A stretch of DNA of 64,000 nt from Arthrobacter rhizosphaerae (lineage in GTDB: Bacteria; Actinomycetota; Actinomycetes; Actinomycetales; Micrococcaceae), in contig NZ_JALLAN010000001.1 of the NCBI RefSeq assembly GCF_023062595.1, positions 372,001 to 436,000 on the forward strand. The letters are read 5' to 3'. Each line of letters begins with the position of its first letter. The stretch's first letter is position 1. This document shows positions 1-8,131 of the stretch, piece by piece. The translations under genes and the position numbers were made by a program. The notes under the pieces were generated by a model. It was not told where the DNA came from, searched no databases, and saw only the letters and a program-made list of their open reading frames with translations.

Positions 1-293
1 ACGGTAATGCGTCCCCTGAGCTCACCATGCTGCTCGGACAGGGCTTCTTCGAGGTCAGTTTTCTGCTGCAAGATGGCCAGGGCGCCTGAGGCATAGCGCT
101 GCCCCTCTTCGGTCAGGGTCAGCCTCCGGGTGCTGCGCCGGACCAGCGGTACCCCCAGCCGCGACTCAAGCGCGGCAAGGCGTTTGCTCACCGCCGACAC
201 CGACTTACCCCAGCTCCTGGCCGCCTCGGTAAGGCTCTGGGAACGGGAAATCTGTTCAAAAAAGTCCAAATCATCGATCGTTCTGAGGTCCAT
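1..293 (-). CDS. LysR-family transcriptional regulator, N-terminal part (cut by window edge)
   Basis: Only the first ~97 residues are inside the window; the effector-binding domain lies beyond base 1. Read on the minus strand from the ATG at 291-293, it begins MDLRTIDDLDFFEQISRSQS and continues with the winged helix-turn-helix typical of LysR regulators (LTEAARSWGKSVSAVSKRLA, then LESRLGVPLVRRSTRRLTLT). It is divergent from the flavin oxidase gene at 452, the usual layout for a LysR protein that controls its neighbour. The ligand cannot be inferred because the sensing domain is not visible. The gene family is clear from the N-terminus alone. Confidence 0.88.
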   Translation of the reverse strand, partial: MDLRTIDDLDFFEQISRSQSLTEAARSWGKSVSAVSKRLAALESRLGVPLVRRSTRRLTLTEEGQRYASGALAILQQKTDLEEALSEQHGELRGRIT

Positions 294-317
294 ATCCTGC
301 TTCTATCGTTCTTGGAA

Positions 318-329
318 ACAATGCATTGT
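318..329. promoter_or_regulatory. Candidate LysR operator, 12-bp perfect palindrome
   Basis: ACAATGCATTGT is a perfect inverted repeat in the 158-bp gap between the divergent LysR gene and the flavin oxidase gene. LysR regulators usually bind AT-rich dyads of the T-N11-A kind in such gaps, so this is the best operator candidate here. No footprint or repeated second site is visible. Confidence 0.4.
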
Positions 330-451
330 CTCACGGGCCGTTGTTCGCCTTCTTCTTGTCTCGTACGCTAGCAGAAGCCGAAGATCTTGCCTTCATAGGC
401 AGACCCGGAACTGGGACTACGGCGTGCAATAAGGGAAAGCAAGGTGGAAGC

Positions 452-1636
452 ATGACTGCACTCGAAACGGACGTCGTAATCGTCGGAGTCGGCTCGGTAG
501 GAAGCATGGCGAGTTGGCAACTCGCCTCCCGGGGTCAGCGGGTCATTGGAATAGACAGGTTTTCGATCCCCGGCCCCTTCTCCGCCTACGCCGGCGAATC
601 GCGCCTTTTCCGTAAGGTTTATGCGGAGGGCGGGCACTACACGCCCCTTTTGCAGAGGTCACAGGACCTGTGGCGCGAGCTGGAGAAAATCAGCGGGATC
701 CAACTGCTCAACACCACGGGAGCCGTCACGATATATGACGAGCACAATCCGCGGTTGGCACCGCTCCTTGCAGCCGGGAAAGACAACGGCCTTGACTACC
801 AGCTTCTCCGGGGTGACGAGGCCAGGGCAAAGTATCCCGAACATGTGATCAGGGACACGGATGTCACCATCTTTGATCCAGAGGGCGGCTACCTTAAGTC
901 CGAAAGGGCCGTGACCGCCGCACTGGCGGAAGCTACACGGCTTGGTGCTCAGTTCCTGGGAAACCGGAAAGCGCACAGCGTTGAACCGTACGGTGACCGG
1001 TACATCGTCCGGACCGATCAAGAAGAAATCATTGCCTCCCGCGTAATCATCTCGCAGGGCAATGGTGCGGGAGCAGTCTGCAAGGAACTCGGTGTTCACC
1101 TTTCAGTTCTGCCCCAGATCCTGACATGGTTCCCCGTGAGGGATCCAGCAGCATTCTGCAGGGAAGGCATGCCAGTCTTCCTCAGGAGGGCAGAGGAAGA
1201 CGGAAGGTCAGACAAAGCCGAGTTCTATGGGTTCTCGAGCGCTGACGGTTGGACAGTGAAAGTCGTCGCGAGCATCTTCTTAGACGAGGTTGAGTCCATG
1301 GAGAAGCCTCCTACTTGGGATCCTCAGCATTTGGACACCATCCGGGCATGGGTCCGGGAATTCATTCCGGGACTGATTCCGGATCCGGTGCGGGTTGCCG
1401 CGTGCGCGGACGGTCATTTACCTGACAAGACCGCACTGTTCGGCAAAGTGCCCGGAATGGAAGGCGTCGTCGTGGCGGCCGGCTTCTCCGGCCACGGCTT
1501 CAAAATGGCTTCTGCACTGGGTGCTATTGCCGCCGATCTTGTGCTGGACGGAACCACGGCCACCGACGTCAGTTTCATGAACCCCGCCAGGTTCCTCGGG
1601 CCGGACACACAACTCACGTCACTGGCTCTGAGCTAA
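452..1636 (+). CDS. FAD-dependent oxidase of the sarcosine / N-methyltryptophan oxidase family
   Basis: A 394-residue flavoprotein amine oxidase of the monomeric sarcosine oxidase type, which oxidises secondary amines to an aldehyde, amine and H2O2. The N-terminal dinucleotide-binding motif VGVGSVGS follows a beta strand. The segment YAGESRLFRKVY matches the family's substrate-side region, and GFSGHGFK near the C-terminus is a family hallmark. Cys318 lies where monomeric sarcosine oxidase carries its covalently bound FAD (Cys315 there). A longer in-frame ATG exists at 326, but the start at 452 has a good ribosome site (AAGGTGGAAG) and begins just before the FAD motif. It lies 65 bp upstream of the dehalogenase-like gene, probably in one transcript, and is divergent from the LysR gene. 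Exact substrate unknown. Confidence 0.85.
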   Translation: MTALETDVVIVGVGSVGSMASWQLASRGQRVIGIDRFSIPGPFSAYAGESRLFRKVYAEGGHYTPLLQRSQDLWRELEKISGIQLLNTTGAVTIYDEHNPRLAPLLAAGKDNGLDYQLLRGDEARAKYPEHVIRDTDVTIFDPEGGYLKSERAVTAALAEATRLGAQFLGNRKAHSVEPYGDRYIVRTDQEEIIASRVIISQGNGAGAVCKELGVHLSVLPQILTWFPVRDPAAFCREGMPVFLRRAEEDGRSDKAEFYGFSSADGWTVKVVASIFLDEVESMEKPPTWDPQHLDTIRAWVREFIPGLIPDPVRVAACADGHLPDKTALFGKVPGMEGVVVAAGFSGHGFKMASALGAIAADLVLDGTTATDVSFMNPARFLGPDTQLTSLALS

Positions 1637-1701
1637 GGCAGCATCAATCAATCAATCAACAACCCGCAGCAAAATACAAAACAACCAGGAACGGATTAAT
1701 C

Positions 1702-2376
1702 ATGGCAGACACGAACTTCCGGCCGAAGTACATCTCTTATGATGTCTACGGCACGCTGATCAACTTCAACATCTATCCCACCACCCAGCGCCTGCTCGCT
1801 GGCCGCATCCCGGACGAGCAGTGGTTGGCCTTTAAGAGGGTGTTCCGTGCCTACCGGTTCGACGAGGTCAATGGCAACTACAAGCCCTACGTGGAGATTC
1901 TTCAAAGTGCCTTTGACCGCGCATGCAAGAGGTTCGGCATTGGGCCGACTCCCGGTGCCGGGGCAGAGTTGGCTGAAGCTGTGCGCAACGCCGTTGCCCA
2001 CGAGGACGTGCCGGCTGCCCTGAAGCTCCAGGGCGACAACTACAAGCTGGTGGCTCTGTCCAACGCTGACGACAGCTTCCTGGACATCAGCATTCCCAAG
2101 CTAGGTGCAGAGTGGCACGCCGTGTTTACCGCTGAACAGGCCGGGGCGTACAAGCCGCGCCTACAGGCGTTTGAGTACATGCTGGACACCCTGGACGCCA
2201 AGCCGGAGGACTTCCTGCATGTCTCCTCGCACCCCCTGTACGACCACATACCGATGTACAACCTGGGTTTCCGGGATCTTGTAATGCTGGACCGTAGCGC
2301 AGAACCCTTCGCCGACGGCTACAACATCACCACCGTGAAGTCCCTTGACGAGCTGAACAAGCACCTCGGCCTCTAA
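1702..2376 (+). CDS. Haloacid dehalogenase type II-like hydrolase (HAD superfamily)
   Basis: A 224-residue protein of the L-2-haloacid dehalogenase branch of the HAD superfamily, which hydrolyses C-halogen or similar bonds through an aspartyl intermediate. The nucleophile motif YDVYGTL gives Asp14; motif II is LSNADD; the conserved lysine is in AGAYKP. In well-studied dehalogenases the last motif is SSNxxxD, but here it is SSHPLYD, with His in place of the active-site Asn. The substrate may therefore not be a haloacid. It has no membrane segment, so it is cytosolic. It lies 65 bp behind the flavin oxidase gene; the gap contains a short TCAA tandem repeat. Family assignment is firm, function is not. 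Confidence 0.8.
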   Translation: MADTNFRPKYISYDVYGTLINFNIYPTTQRLLAGRIPDEQWLAFKRVFRAYRFDEVNGNYKPYVEILQSAFDRACKRFGIGPTPGAGAELAEAVRNAVAHEDVPAALKLQGDNYKLVALSNADDSFLDISIPKLGAEWHAVFTAEQAGAYKPRLQAFEYMLDTLDAKPEDFLHVSSHPLYDHIPMYNLGFRDLVMLDRSAEPFADGYNITTVKSLDELNKHLGL

Positions 2377-3205
2377 ACCCGGGCCAAGATCCAAGAGCGT
2401 CAGTTAGGTCACAGTTGCGGGAAGTCACCCGCACATCAATGTCTCAGACACTCGAACCTCCGCCTCCGTTGGAGACGTTCTACCCGGCCGGACCTGTTGG
2501 AGCTCCAACAGGTCCGGCTGACTTTAAAGCCAGGGCTCCGACTTCCGGGTACGGTTCATGTGCCGGCCCTGTCAAAGCGACAGCTGTGCTGCCTTCCGCA
2601 ACAGCTAATTCCCTTCGACGACGGACAATGCGTAGCGCTGGGCCTTGGGGCCACGTCAACGGCCACACCTTGGTCGTGGATGGCCGGCATTTCACTCGCA
2701 TGACCTCCCCTCCAATCCCAATCGCACGGCAGTCGGTAGTTGAGGTGGCCACCCAACACCGGAACGAAGCTGGATCCGATTCGCGCAATGACTCGCCACT
2801 GCAACGGCTGGAATGTGAGCCGTCATGCATCTACTGCCGTTCTGAACCGGACTAGCCGAATTGTGCGACCAACAAACTGCCGGGGTCTGCCTGCCGCAAC
2901 CCGGGAGGTTTCGGTTACAAGTCACATTGAAAGATGAGCACGCGAAATCCCTAAATCCGGTCTAATGGCTCGAGCGACCGCACGCTATCCCGGAGGAACT
3001 ACTCCGCCGCGGTGATGCTCACCGGACAACGAATCCGACACCTACACAGCACTTCCGCTGAGAGCTGTCAGACCTTCCCCCGTTCATTTTCAAGAGCCGA
3101 TAGTGGACCTACCCTGCGGTCACAGCTGTCCGGGAGCGAGTGCTACCGGTCATCGGGATAGGAATTAACTCTGGTCTGCTGCGTCAAGAAAGAAAGGATC
3201 CGTTG
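2377..3205. other. Long stretch without a recognisable gene
   Basis: About 830 bases follow the dehalogenase-like gene. Reading frames exist on both strands (for example 2415-2855 plus and 2480-2830 minus), but their translations are low-complexity or mixed, with no recognisable domain or convincing ribosome site. The only clear structure is the 32-bp palindrome at 2487-2518. The stretch is probably non-coding or decayed accessory DNA. Confidence 0.55.
2487..2518. repeat. Perfect 32-bp palindrome without a loop
   Basis: The left arm GCCGGACCTGTTGGAG is followed directly by its exact reverse complement, centred between bases 2502 and 2503. All 16 base pairs match and there is no spacer. It lies 110 bp after the dehalogenase-like gene and has no T-run, so it is not a standard terminator. 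It could be a protein-binding site, a cruciform-forming site or part of a dispersed repeat. Confidence 0.8.
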
Positions 3206-3964
3206 ATGAGCCATAAGGTTGTGAAATTCATCACAACAGGGGACATTGTGGCACAGTCGCAGAGTGCGAAGCGCAGGATCTACACTCTTGAGCCGGTAAT
3301 TGAGAAGTAAGATGGCAGCCTCGAGGAGCTCTCCGCGGACTTCTGGTCGTTCTTCCTGAAGCACGTGGCTAGCCTCGAGCCGGCGCGATGCAGACTCAAG
3401 ATATACGTCGGAAGTACGTTGGAGAGACCCGGTCGGAAGTCTCACCGTCCGAGGATTATCTCTACATCGGCAAACCTCGCGGGAGCGCAGACTGGCCGGA
3501 TATCAGTGACTCCAATGGCGTTGTTACGACGCTAAACCTGGGTAGCGGAGCTGATGCACTCATCGAACCGGCATACAAGTGCCGGTCTCCGGCACAACAT
3601 ATGTGGCTGTGCTTCGGACGATTTTGGAAACGCGATGAGGAAAATACAGGATCTGGGCGCCGGGGGAGTATCGGTTGACCTGACAGTGAGTTTCGGGAAC
3701 GCCGAGCCTGATCATTTTTATGCCGAACAGGTGGCAAATCAGGTGCGGGCAATTGTCGGAAAAGTGCCGCTGAAATCGGCACAAGCCACTCTGCTCACCA
3801 CCGATGCAGATGGACGCTCCAAGCGCGAAAAGATCGACTTCCTCAAGGATCGCGTCACGGGTAGCGAGTACGTTGGGACATCAGAGGATGAACCTGCGAC
3901 GCCCGGGGTTGTTCTGTCCGCGATGTCTGAGGCCATCCGTAAGTTCAGGACGTCCCTCGGGTAG
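3206..3964 (+). pseudogene. Unrecognised gene broken by a stop and about three frame changes
   Basis: Protein-like sequence runs through this stretch but keeps changing frame. It begins at the ATG at 3206, behind a good AAGGA site, and reads MSHKVVKFITTGDIVAQSQS up to a TAA at about 3308. The same frame then continues as DGSLEELSADFWSFFLKHVA to about 3420. The reading moves to the next frame (YVGETRSEVSPSEDYLYIGK, then ISDSNGVVTTLNLGSGADAL), then to the third (VPVSGTTYVAVLRT, near 3575-3620). It returns to the first frame for the C-terminal part (MRKIQDLGAGGVSVDLTVSF to IRKFRTSLG). The last piece, 3632-3964, could still be translated. I do not recognise the family. Sequencing errors are an alternative to true decay. 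It is followed at 21 bp by a membrane protein gene. Confidence 0.6.
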
Positions 3965-3985
3965 CTTGCCGTGCGAGGAGGAGCC

Positions 3986-4522
3986 ATGCAGTGGCTTAGA
4001 AGCAAAGTCCAAGATCATCCCCTCTATGTCTCCCTGTCGATCTTTGCCGCCGTGGCGGCACAAGCAGCGCTTACGTGGCTGGATCAGTTACCTAACATGT
4101 GGGCAGGGACCTTGGCTCAGGAGGACTCCGTCACGGTGACGCTATTCTTGGGAACTGCTGCGGCCGCTGCGATTCTGGCTGGGTTTGCCGGCGTGGTCGT
4201 AGTTTTCGGATTGACCGCCGACGGTGACAGGTTTAGAGTCTTCAGGCTGGAGGCGGGTAAGAGCCTCCGTGGCAACTGGACTTCGACATCATTGGCAGGG
4301 TTCGCGGCCGCAGGTTTGAGCCTGGGTGCTGCCATCACAGTCGTCAATGGGCCGGATGTCGCTGCGCCCTGGCTTTTCGAACTCTCACTCCTTCTTATGG
4401 CCCACGGGGCCCCGAGGACCGTTTGGATCTTGAGAGAGCTCATTATCGTCGTTCGGAACGAAGACAGGGTAAGGCACTCGCCAGGTAAACGAAAGGACGT
4501 TTCGATAACGCGCAGCGGCTGA
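3986..4522 (+). CDS. Small membrane protein of unknown function
   Basis: A 178-residue protein starting at the ATG at 3986, preceded by a strong GAGGAGG ribosome site. A GTG 15 bases upstream is in frame but overlaps that site, so it is unlikely to be the start. Hydrophobic stretches near residues 16-31, 48-72, 98-115 and 125-143 suggest four membrane helices, with a basic C-terminal tail. It lies 21 bp after the broken gene at 3206-3964 and was probably co-transcribed with it. I do not recognise the family. Unlike its partner, its frame is intact. Confidence 0.6.
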   Translation: MQWLRSKVQDHPLYVSLSIFAAVAAQAALTWLDQLPNMWAGTLAQEDSVTVTLFLGTAAAAAILAGFAGVVVVFGLTADGDRFRVFRLEAGKSLRGNWTSTSLAGFAAAGLSLGAAITVVNGPDVAAPWLFELSLLLMAHGAPRTVWILRELIIVVRNEDRVRHSPGKRKDVSITRSG

Positions 4523-5280
4523 GGACGCACAAGGAAAAGCGCCCGGCCCAGAAGGAGGGACTGTCCAGCTCACCAGTCCGGAGGGGCGACATGTGCCCGC
4601 CCCGTCGGGGAGTCCTCATCGGGGAAGCTCGGCGGCGGCCGAGCTCGGCCAGGCCGGGGGAGGCGGTGCGAGGATCCATTCCAGGTCGGCCAAATTCAGC
4701 GCAACATTGCGGAGCCGGCGACTCCATCGCAGTGCCGGAGTTCGCCAACACATGAGCATGTGGTGGCGAGGGCGATATCGGCGTGCTGGCACGGATCTGA
4801 AGCTCGCTTTTCGCTCATTTACGAGCACATCACCGTACCGATACACACTCCTCCGGGAGCAGGCAAGACTAAGTACGATCGGTGGGGCGGCGAATTTCGC
4901 CCGATCGCGACGCCGCGCCACGGTGACCATTCGAGCCTGCCCACTTGGACTCCCGGGCGACAACATTTCGGGAGACAATCGGCGGCGCACTGTTGACGGC
5001 GGCTCTGCCGGACTCAGGTGATCGTGACCGAGCTCGAGCCCCGTCCCACGCGATGATCATCCATGTGCCCGATCACTCGTCCGTCAGACGGACGCTGGTT
5101 GGTTGAGCTAGTACGATGCGACCTAGGCCTGCCGACCCACCTCGTTCTTGAACGTTCGTCAATCAAGTTCCTCTCACATGGTCTCGCGCAGGGTCGCTAT
5201 CGTCCTCCGGTCAAGCTCGGCCCGGTCGACTTGATCGCCGCCCCAGGGGCCTATTAAATGCCGAGAACCTTGCCTGAACG
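4523..5280. other. Region without a recognisable gene; likely rearrangement zone
   Basis: About 760 bases between the small membrane protein gene and the comEC remnant. Open frames such as 4593-5021 (plus) and 4616-4990 (minus) give arginine-rich translations typical of non-coding high-GC DNA. No domain, RNA gene or insertion-sequence end is visible. Related genomes normally have comEA and the first half of comEC immediately before holA, and these are missing here. The junction of accessory and core DNA therefore falls in this zone. Confidence 0.5.
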
Positions 5281-6288
5281 GGGGAGACGCGGGCCCGAAC
5301 CGACCCATCTCCAGTTTTAACATTCACTGGAGCCAACTGCAGCCTCGTCCTCGGGGCGCTGCTTCTGGTGGCCCGCAGTCTCCGTCTGCCACGCGGGATA
5401 GCGGCGGGATGCGCGCTGGGTGGCCTCGGCTTTTTCGTCCTTGTAGTGGGACCGGACGCCAGCGTCCTCCGGGCAGCCCTCATGGGCTCGATCGGACTGA
5501 TGGCGCTGGCCGGGGGGAGACCGGGCCGGGGACTCAGTTTCCTATGCCTGGCGGTGATCGGCTTGCTGCTGGTTGATCCCGCACTCGGATCCAGTTACGG
5601 GTTTATCCTGTCAGTTCTTGCCACGCTGGGCATCGTGACAATCGGGCAGCAACTCGTCAAGTGGACGCCCAGGATTGTGCCGCGATGGGCGGCTGCGGGG
5701 CTGGCTGTTCCCTTATCAGCACAGCTCCTTTGCAGCCCGGTGATTGTCCTGTTGCAACCCCAGTTCTCGCCATACGCCCTGACTGCCAACATCGTTGCTT
5801 CACCGTTCGTCGGTCCCGTCACCATACTGGGAACCGCGGCCGTGCCCCTGCTGCCTCTTGCCCCGCTGCCCGGCGGGATACTGGTTTTCAACGCCGGGTT
5901 CTTCGCCAACTGCGTCGCTGGCACGGCCCGGTTCTTCGCATCCTTGCCGGGAGCCTCATTGCCGTGGCCGGAAGGAATATTCGGGCTCTCCACAATGGTT
6001 ATCCTGTCCTGTCTCGGCATTCCGGGAATGTGGCTGGTATTCCATCCTCTGAGTGCCGGAAAGAAGCTGCTGCTTGTCCATGCTGCCCTCGTGGGGTACC
6101 TGGACCGGCTGGCCGGTGCAGGTCCTTTCCCGTTCAATAACAGCAGGTCCCGGTTGGGCTTGGTGGCGCGGAGACTGCGTGGCAGGCTTAGAGTCCGCAG
6201 AATTATTTCCGGGAGGAACCAAGAGTGGCCGCAACCCAGGCATCGTCCAGAACGCCGGCGTCGAATACGGCAACCTGGCGGGACGTGA
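5281..6288 (+). pseudogene. comEC: Remnant of comEC (DNA-uptake channel), both ends missing
   Basis: The competence-domain signature TFTGANCSLVLG begins at about 5320. It is followed by a run of hydrophobic helices (for example VLRAALMGSIGLMALAGG and GSSYGFILSVLATLGIVTIG) that matches the membrane core of ComEC, the channel for single-stranded DNA uptake. Full-length proteins have roughly 700-800 residues; here only ~320 codons remain. The N-terminal OB-fold part is absent, with an in-frame stop at 5275. The C-terminal metallo-beta-lactamase domain is replaced by an arginine-rich tail from about 6160. A frame from 5368 could still yield a 306-residue fragment, but it is unlikely to work. The tail overlaps holA by 64 bases. 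Confidence 0.8.
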
Positions 6289-7238
6289 CACCGACAGGCG
6301 TGGTACTGATCTCCGGCCCAGAAGAATATCTGGGAACGCGGGCAATGGACAGAATCCGTTCTCTGGTGAGGGCTGCGGAACCGGACGTTGAAGTCACCCG
6401 TCTGGACGCCGGCAGCTACGAAGCAGGTTCCCTGGCAATGAATGTGAGCCCGTCGCTGTTCGGGGAGCAAAAACTCATTGAGGTCGATGGGCTCGAGTCC
6501 ATGAATGACGCGTTCCTTGCGGATGCGTTGGCCTATCTGGCCCATCCGGAGCCCGATGCTGTCCTGGTATTGCGCCACGGCGGCGGAAACCGCGGCAAGA
6601 AGCTGCTCGACGCAGTGAAGTCGGCAGGATGGCCCACCGTGGACTGCCAGCCCCTCAAGAAAGAGGCGGATAAGACCGCCTTTGTGGTGGCGGAGTTCAA
6701 AGCAGCCTCCCGCCGGATCGAGCCCGCAGCAGTCCAGGCCCTCGTAAACGCGGTTGGCGCCAGTTTGGCAGAGCTGGCAGCGGCGTGCAGCCAGCTGATT
6801 TCCGATGCCGCTACGGCGGTGGATGCGGACATGATTGACCGCTACTACGGTGGTCGCGTTGAGGCCTCTGCCTTCAAAGTCGCCGATGCGGCGATGGCAG
6901 GGAACGCGCCGCTGGCCCTGTCCACGCTGCGGCACGCCCTCGCTACGGGTGCGGATCCGGTGCCTTTGGTGGCCGCCCTCGCAGCGAAGCTTCGCACCCT
7001 GGCTAAGGTAGCCGGTGCTCAGGGCTCATCCGCCCAGGTGGCCAGGCAGCTGGGAATGCAACCGTGGCTGGTGGAGCAGGCACAGCGGGACGTCCGTCGC
7101 TGGACTCCCGAAGGCCTTATCCGGTCCATCCAGGTCACCGCAGAGGCAGATGCCCAGGTGAAAGGGCTGTCGCGGGATCCCGTCTATGCCGTCGAGCATG
7201 CCGTGACAGTTGTGGCCACATCTGTTCGCCGCGGCTAA
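6225..7238 (+). CDS. holA: DNA polymerase III subunit delta
   Basis: A 337-residue clamp-loader subunit that opens the beta sliding clamp during replication. The segment VVLISGPEEYLGTRAMDRIR is the usual start of the AAA-like fold. The typical HolA middle and collar regions follow (VDCQPLKKEADKTAFVVAEF and FKVADAAMAGNAPLALSTLR). The GTG at 6225 has a GGGAGG site 8 bases upstream. Position after comEC and before the oppositely transcribed rpsT is standard for actinobacteria. Length is normal and the gene looks intact. Confidence 0.93.
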   Translation: MAATQASSRTPASNTATWRDVTPTGVVLISGPEEYLGTRAMDRIRSLVRAAEPDVEVTRLDAGSYEAGSLAMNVSPSLFGEQKLIEVDGLESMNDAFLADALAYLAHPEPDAVLVLRHGGGNRGKKLLDAVKSAGWPTVDCQPLKKEADKTAFVVAEFKAASRRIEPAAVQALVNAVGASLAELAAACSQLISDAATAVDADMIDRYYGGRVEASAFKVADAAMAGNAPLALSTLRHALATGADPVPLVAALAAKLRTLAKVAGAQGSSAQVARQLGMQPWLVEQAQRDVRRWTPEGLIRSIQVTAEADAQVKGLSRDPVYAVEHAVTVVATSVRRG

Positions 7239-7423
7239 TCGGGGTGGCATCTTGGCGGTTTTCGTACACGCCCAGCACATAGTCGCGAGGCCATAGATCC
7301 GGACCCCCATGCGGTGTTTTCAACGACGTTCCTGAACATTTGGCGCAACAGGCAGGTGACAAGGAGCGCGACCAGCAAGGTGCATGGATGTCACGGCCCT
7401 GGCCCGGTCAGGGGCATCCGGCC

Positions 7424-7624
7424 GTGCCCACCAGAGCACTGCTGTGCCGTGGCGACTGGTTCTTTCCAGCATTCATGAGACGCCAAGTACACCAGCGACT
7501 TGGCGTCGAATCGTGGGAAGTTCCAGGGGGTTACTACGCCACCCTGAGCCATCCAGACGCTGTTGCTGCTGCGCTGAACGACTTCGCCCAAAAGATCGCT
7601 CAAACACAGGGCAAGAGGATTTGA
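7424..7624 (+). pseudogene. C-terminal fragment of an alpha/beta hydrolase
   Basis: About 66 residues match the end of small alpha/beta-fold hydrolases: VPTRALLCRGDWFFPAFMRR carries the acid-residue region, and WEVPGGYYATLSHPDAVAAA the region that normally holds the catalytic histidine (PGGHxxxLSxP). Here that position is Tyr (PGGYYATLS), so the fragment would be inactive even in context. No upstream part with the nucleophile Ser is present in any frame. The frame opens at 7340, but residues before 7424 do not look like this family. It sits between holA and the rpsT terminator as a relic. Confidence 0.6.
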
Positions 7625-7645
7625 GGACCAGCCGCTTAAACGGAT

Positions 7646-7673
7646 ATGGTCGGCACCCGGAGGTGCCGACCAT
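7646..7673. terminator. Bidirectional hairpin terminator
   Basis: A 12-bp perfect stem (ATGGTCGGCACC and its complement) with loop CGGA, between the plus-strand holA side and the 3' end of rpsT on the minus strand. The T-rich bases on each side are few. The position between converging units supports a terminator for rpsT and possibly holA. Confidence 0.7.
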
Positions 7674-7702
7674 AATCATCAGTTCAGGTGAACTGGAAAA
7701 CC

Positions 7703-7963
7703 TTAGAGTGCGTTGACCTTTTTGGAGATCGCCGACTTGCGGTTTGCAGCGTTGTTCTTGTGAAGAACGCCCTTGCTGACAGCCTTGTCCAGTTTGCGAC
7801 CGGCAGTTGCCAGCGCAGCGGCAGCGGCATCCTTGTCAGTGGACTCAACGGCGGTGTTGACCGCGCGGATGGCGGTCTTCAGCTCGGACTTGACTGCGTT
7901 GTTGCGCAGGCGAGCCTTCTCGTTAGTCAGGATGCGCTTCTTCTGGGACTTGATATTAGCCAC
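7703..7963 (-). CDS. rpsT: 30S ribosomal protein S20
   Basis: An 86-residue, lysine- and arginine-rich protein that binds 16S rRNA in the small subunit. It begins [20 protein letters not shown], the S20 signature, and ends with [20 protein letters not shown]. The start is GTG at 7961-7963 behind an AGAGAG site. Length is typical. It is transcribed against holA, as in other actinobacteria, and ends at the hairpin at 7646-7673. Confidence 0.97.
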   Translation of the reverse strand: MANIKSQKKRILTNEKARLRNNAVKSELKTAIRAVNTAVESTDKDAAAAALATAGRKLDKAVSKGVLHKNNAANRKSAISKKVNAL

Positions 7964-8131
7964 GTGTGAACTCTCTTTTTAATGCGGAAATGGTCTAGAG
8001 GGCTTTCAGATTGGCCATTGACTGAGCGGCGTGGGGATACCTATGGCGGCCAACCATCAGTGGCCGTCGACCTGCACGGACACACAGCTATAAATATTAG
8101 CAGATTGGCTGAACCTGTGGCGATTCCTGGA

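Noticed and set aside
1645-1662. Tandem TCAA repeats between the oxidase and HAD genes
   Set aside because: Only about four units; no evidence of regulation or variation, so treated as incidental.
2415-2855. 146-codon open frame as a possible gene
   Set aside because: Translation is mixed and includes the palindrome; no ribosome site, no domain, and several equally long frames overlap on both strands.
4871-4912. Imperfect inverted repeat around GATCGG...CCGATC
   Set aside because: Several mismatches and no nearby gene; not distinguishable from chance in GC-rich DNA.
5595-6935. 446-codon open frame on the minus strand
   Set aside because: Antisense to the comEC remnant and holA, with no recognisable fold.
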